From: Planctomycetota bacterium
GTDB lineage: Bacteria > Planctomycetota > MHYJ01 > JACPRB01
Direction of reading: 5' to 3'
Length of the DNA stretch: 5,120 nt
Assembly (NCBI GenBank): GCA_016200125.1
Contig: JACQFK010000467.1
Span: forward strand, 1-5,120
Shown here: in pieces, positions 1-5,120 of the stretch
How the letters are laid out: each line of letters starts with the position of its first letter
How positions within the stretch are numbered: the first letter of the stretch is position 1
Made by a program: the position numbers and the translations under genes
The notes under the pieces: generated by a model
The model's database searches: none
The model's input: only the letters and a program-made list of their open reading frames with translations
What the model was told of the DNA's origin: nothing

Positions 1-1
1 C

Positions 2-2568
2 CATCGCCTGCCCACGCTGACGGCGACGCTGGCCTACCGCGTCGGATCGGTCAACGAGCCCGAGGGCCTGACCGGCGTCTCCCACTACTTCGAGCACATG
101 GTCTTCAAGGGCCGCGCCAAGTACCCGCGGGGCGACATCGACCTCGTGACCTACCGCTGCGGCGGCGAGAACAACGCCTACACCACCCACGACATGACCG
201 GCTACTGGTTCCACGTCCACTCCAGCCGGCTCGACGACGTGCTGGACATCCTGGCCGACACCTGCGGCAACAGCACCCTCGACCCGGCCGAGTTCGAGCT
301 GGAGCGCGGGCCCGTGCTTCAGGAGATGAACATCTGGCTGGACGGCCCCTGGGGCGAGCTGGAGCGGACCCTCGAGAAGACCATCTACACGCAGAGCCGC
401 TACCGCCACCCGGTCCTCGGCTGGCGCGAGGACGTCGAGAAGCTCAGCCGCGACCGGATGATGGAGTACTACAAGGCCTACTACAAGCCGAACAACGCGT
501 CGCTCGTCATCGTGGGCGACGTGAAGAAGGAGGACGTCTTCCGCCGCGTGGAGAAGTTCTTCGGCCCGCTCCCGCGCGGCAAGGACGCGGACGAGGCCCA
601 CTGGATGGAGCCGGCCCAGACGGAGGAGCGCAAGGTCGAGGTCAAGACCACCCTGCCTTCCGACCGCTTCATCATGGCCTTCCGGACCGACAAGGCGGGA
701 TCGGACGCCGACCTGACGCTCGACCTCGCCGCGACGATCCTGGGCGAGGGCCGGAACTCGCGGCTCAAGACCAAGCTCGTCCACGAGCTGGAGCTCGCGG
801 GGGAGGGCAACGTCGAGGTCTTCAACTACTCGCGGCGCTTCGAAGGCGTCTTCTACGTGCAGGTCGAGGTCGCGCTCGACGGCAATCCCGAGAAGGCGCG
901 GAAGGCGGCGATCGAGGAGCTCGAGGCGATGGCCTCCAAGCCCGTCAACGAGCGCGAGCTGCGCCGGGCGAAGAACCTCCTGCGCGCCAAGTTCGCCTTC
1001 GACCTCGAGTCGCAGAACGAGATGACGTCGAAGATGGGCTACTTCGAGGCGCTGGGTCAGCCCGACTATATCCGCAGCTACATGGACCGCATCGACGCCA
1101 TCACGCCCGAGCAGATCATGGCGGTCTGCAAGAAGACCTTCCAGGCGCAGAACCGGACGGTGGCGATCGGGCTGGCGAAGCCCAAGCGGTCGGCCGGCCC
1201 GCACCTCGAGAAGCGCGGGCCGCCGAAGCGCCGGCCGGCGGGCTTCGTCCCGGCCCTCCAGGCCGTGCAGGCGCCCTCCCTGGGCGAGGTGCTCGAGGAG
1301 ACCCTGCCCAACGGCGTCCTTCTGATGGCGAAGCGCCGCTCCGACGTGCCGGTGCTTTCCGTGCAGGCGCTCGTCAACGCCGGACAGCTCTTCGAGGCGG
1401 AGGACAAGGCCGGGCTCGCCGAGCTCGTGGGCTCGCTGCTCGACGAGGGGGTCCTGGACGACCAGGGCCGCAAGCTGAACGCCGAGGAGATCGCCGACCA
1501 GATCGAGTTCGTGGGCGGCCAGTACGGGACGAGCACCAACGGCGTGACCGTGAAGGTCCTCTCCGAGCACGCCCCGGTGGCCTACAACCTGGTGCGGGAC
1601 GTGATCCGCTACCCCTCGTTCCCGGTCGCGCGCTTCGACAAGCTGCGGGAGGACCAGATCGCCGAGATCGAGTCGATGGACCAGGATCCGACGCGCGTGG
1701 CGCGGCGCCTGTTCTACGAGACGGCCTTCAAGGGCCACCCCTATCACCGTCCCGCGATCGGGTACCTGGACTCGGTGAAGGCCCTGACGCTCGCCGACGT
1801 GAAGGCCCACTACCGGCGCCTGTTCCGGCCGGAGAACACGATCGTGGTCGCGGTGGGCGACATCGATCCCGTGGCCGCGCTCAAGGAACTGCGCACGCGC
1901 TTCGAGTCCTGGAAGCCCGAGGGGACCTGGACGGCGCCCGCGATCCCCCGCGCGCAGCGCCAGACGGAGGCGCGGCCCGTGTTCGAGACCTACAAGGCCC
2001 AGCAGGTCCGCATCCACCTGGGCCACGTGGGCATCGAGCGGACGAATCCCGACTACTTCGCGCTGCGGGTGATGGAGACGATCCTGACGACGAGCCCCGG
2101 CTTCACGAACCGGCTCGCGAGAAACGTGCGGGACGCGCAGGGGCTCGCCTACGACGTGAACGGCTCGATCACCGCCGGATCGGGCCAGGCGGCCGGCGCC
2201 TTCCAGGTGGTCCTCGGCGTCGAGGCGAAGGACAAGGACAAGGGGCTCCAGGCGGTGATGAAGGAGCTCTCGCAGTTCCTGAAGGACGGCCCCACGGCGG
2301 AGGAGGTGAAGGACGCGAAGTCCTATCTCCTCAGCTCCTTCGTCTCGTCCTGGGAGACCGACGAGGAGATCGCCGACTACCTGCTGGCCGTGAAGCGCTA
2401 CGGCCTCGGGTTCGACTACGCGGAGAAGTATCACCGCGCGGTGGGAGCGGTCACGCCCCAGGAGGTCCTGCGCGTGGCCCGGAAGTACATCGACCTGGAG
2501 CATCTCACGACGGTCATCGTGGGGCCGGTGGACAAGAACGGGAAGCTGATCGAGGGAGAGCAGGATAA

Positions 2569-2572
<4 letters not shown>
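2..2572 (+). CDS. M16 family (pitrilysin/insulinase-like) zinc metallopeptidase, 5'-partial
   Basis: This is a tandem two-lobed M16 metallopeptidase that hydrolyses peptides inside a clamshell chamber. The reading frame is open from base 2, giving 856 codons in the window; the true start and any signal peptide lie upstream. The ATG at 98 is not the start, because the inverted zinc motif HYFEH (H-x-x-E-H) is at 83-97, just before it. The third zinc ligand is the Glu at 323-325 (in VLQEM), 76 residues after the second His, as in pitrilysin and insulysin. A basic, Pro-rich linker (about 1175-1280) leads to a second M16 lobe opening with LPNGV. There, the position aligned with HxxEH reads ELVGS (about 1421-1435), so this half is non-catalytic, as is usual. 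The conserved RDAQGLAY block (about 2128-2151) is present near the C-terminus. Substrate and location are unknown; periplasmic or envelope peptide turnover is an inference from related proteins. Its stop overlaps the carA start. Confidence 0.93.
2554..2571 (+). promoter_or_regulatory. carA ribosome binding site and ATGA stop-start overlap
   Basis: A GGGAG at 2554-2558 sits 10 nt before the carA ATG (2569-2571). The ATG shares bases with the peptidase TGA (2570-2572) in an ATGA arrangement. This supports the chosen carA start and suggests translational coupling, in which ribosomes ending the peptidase re-initiate on carA. Confidence 0.6.
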
Positions 2573-4722
<2,150 letters not shown>

Positions 4723-4730
<8 letters not shown>

Positions 4731-4740
4731 GCCCTGAATG
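4723..4740 (+). promoter_or_regulatory. uppS ribosome binding site and start
   Basis: GGAAG at 4723-4727 lies 10 nt before the ATG at 4738. An in-frame TGA at 4735-4737 directly precedes that ATG, so no earlier start is possible in this frame. The site overlaps the last codons of the purA remnant, so an intact purA would have ended 7 bp before uppS and could have been coupled to it. Confidence 0.55.
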
Positions 4741-5120
4741 ACGACCACCGCCGCGACCCTGAAGATCCCGACCCACATCGCCATCATCATGGACGGCAAC
4801 GGCCGCTGGGCGAAGGAGCAGGGTCTGCAGCGGATCCTTGGGCACGAGTCGGGCGCCGAGACCGTCCGCGAGATCACCCGCGAATGCTCCCGCCTCGGGG
4901 TCGGCCGCCTCACCCTCTACGCCTTCAGCGCCGAGAACTGGAAGCGGCCCCTCCGCGAGATCGATTTCCTGATGAAGCTCCTGGAGCAGTACCTCGTCCA
5001 GGAGCGCAAGGAGATCATGGAGAACAACATCCGCTTCACGTCGATCGGCCGGCTCGACGAGCTGCCCGAGGGCGTGCGGAAGGTGCTCCAGGAGACGATC
5101 GAGCTGAGCTCGAAGAACAC
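4738..5120 (+). CDS. uppS: Isoprenyl transferase / undecaprenyl diphosphate synthase, 3'-partial
   Basis: UppS is a cis-prenyltransferase that condenses isopentenyl diphosphate onto farnesyl diphosphate to make undecaprenyl diphosphate, the lipid carrier precursor for peptidoglycan and other wall polymers. It acts at the cytosolic face of the membrane. The window holds 127 complete codons, about half of a usual 230-260-aa protein, and the frame runs off the end. Diagnostic blocks are HIAIIMDGNGRWAK (13-26, with Asp19 matching the Mg-binding Asp26 of E. coli), R32 and H36 in the diphosphate-binding region (GHESGAE, 35-41), LTLYAFSAENWKRP (58-71, with Ser64, Asn67, Trp68 and Arg70 conserved) and IGRLDELP (about 109-116). 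The later RxE and Gly-Gly regions lie beyond the window. No residue expected in this half is missing, and codon use returns to the GC-rich style of the upstream genes. The context, close behind purA, suggests co-transcription. Confidence 0.96.
   Translation, partial: MTTTAATLKIPTHIAIIMDGNGRWAKEQGLQRILGHESGAETVREITRECSRLGVGRLTLYAFSAENWKRPLREIDFLMKLLEQYLVQERKEIMENNIRFTSIGRLDELPEGVRKVLQETIELSSKN

Noticed and set aside
98..100. ATG at 98 as the start of the M16 peptidase
   Set aside because: The frame is open upstream to base 2 and includes the essential HYFEH zinc motif at 83-97, so the gene begins before the window.

Overview
The window is a dense, single-strand, high-G+C bacterial segment (about two-thirds G+C by eye; 44 of 60 bases at 4501-4560). 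Four protein genes lie head to tail on the + strand with almost no intergenic space: a two-lobed M16 zinc peptidase (5' end outside the window), carA, purA and uppS (3' end outside the window). uppS implies a cell-wall-making bacterium. The large tandem M16 peptidase is compatible with a Gram-negative-type organism. I cannot assign a phylum from the sequence alone.

Layout: 2-2572 is the M16 peptidase, with an intact zinc site in the N-terminal half and a degenerate one in the C-terminal half. Its stop overlaps the carA start (ATGA). carA (2569-3684) is a complete, canonical carbamoyl-phosphate synthase small subunit. purA follows after 6 bp (3691). uppS starts at 4738 and runs off the end. 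There is no gene-free stretch over 300 bases, and I see no RNA gene, mobile element, CRISPR array or convincing terminator or internal promoter. The spacing suggests one polycistronic unit joining protein turnover, pyrimidine/arginine precursor synthesis, AMP synthesis and the lipid carrier for peptidoglycan. These genes share housekeeping status rather than one pathway.

The notable anomaly is purA. It reads normally through the conserved TTGRPRR motif (residues 303-309), then runs into nine unrelated residues and stops at 4647, at 318 aa against roughly 420-435 for the family. The genuine PurA C-terminus is present immediately downstream in another frame (4617-4730), so about 80-85 residues between the two conserved blocks, including the guanine-recognition TKLD region, are missing and the frame is shifted. 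The surviving tail is also compositionally foreign: 45 G+C in the 100 bases 4631-4730 and mostly AAA lysine codons, where the rest of purA uses AAG. This could be a real deletion, a short recombined or chimeric patch, or an assembly error at a GC-palindromic stretch. The sequence alone cannot decide. I see no evidence for a previously undescribed system here.
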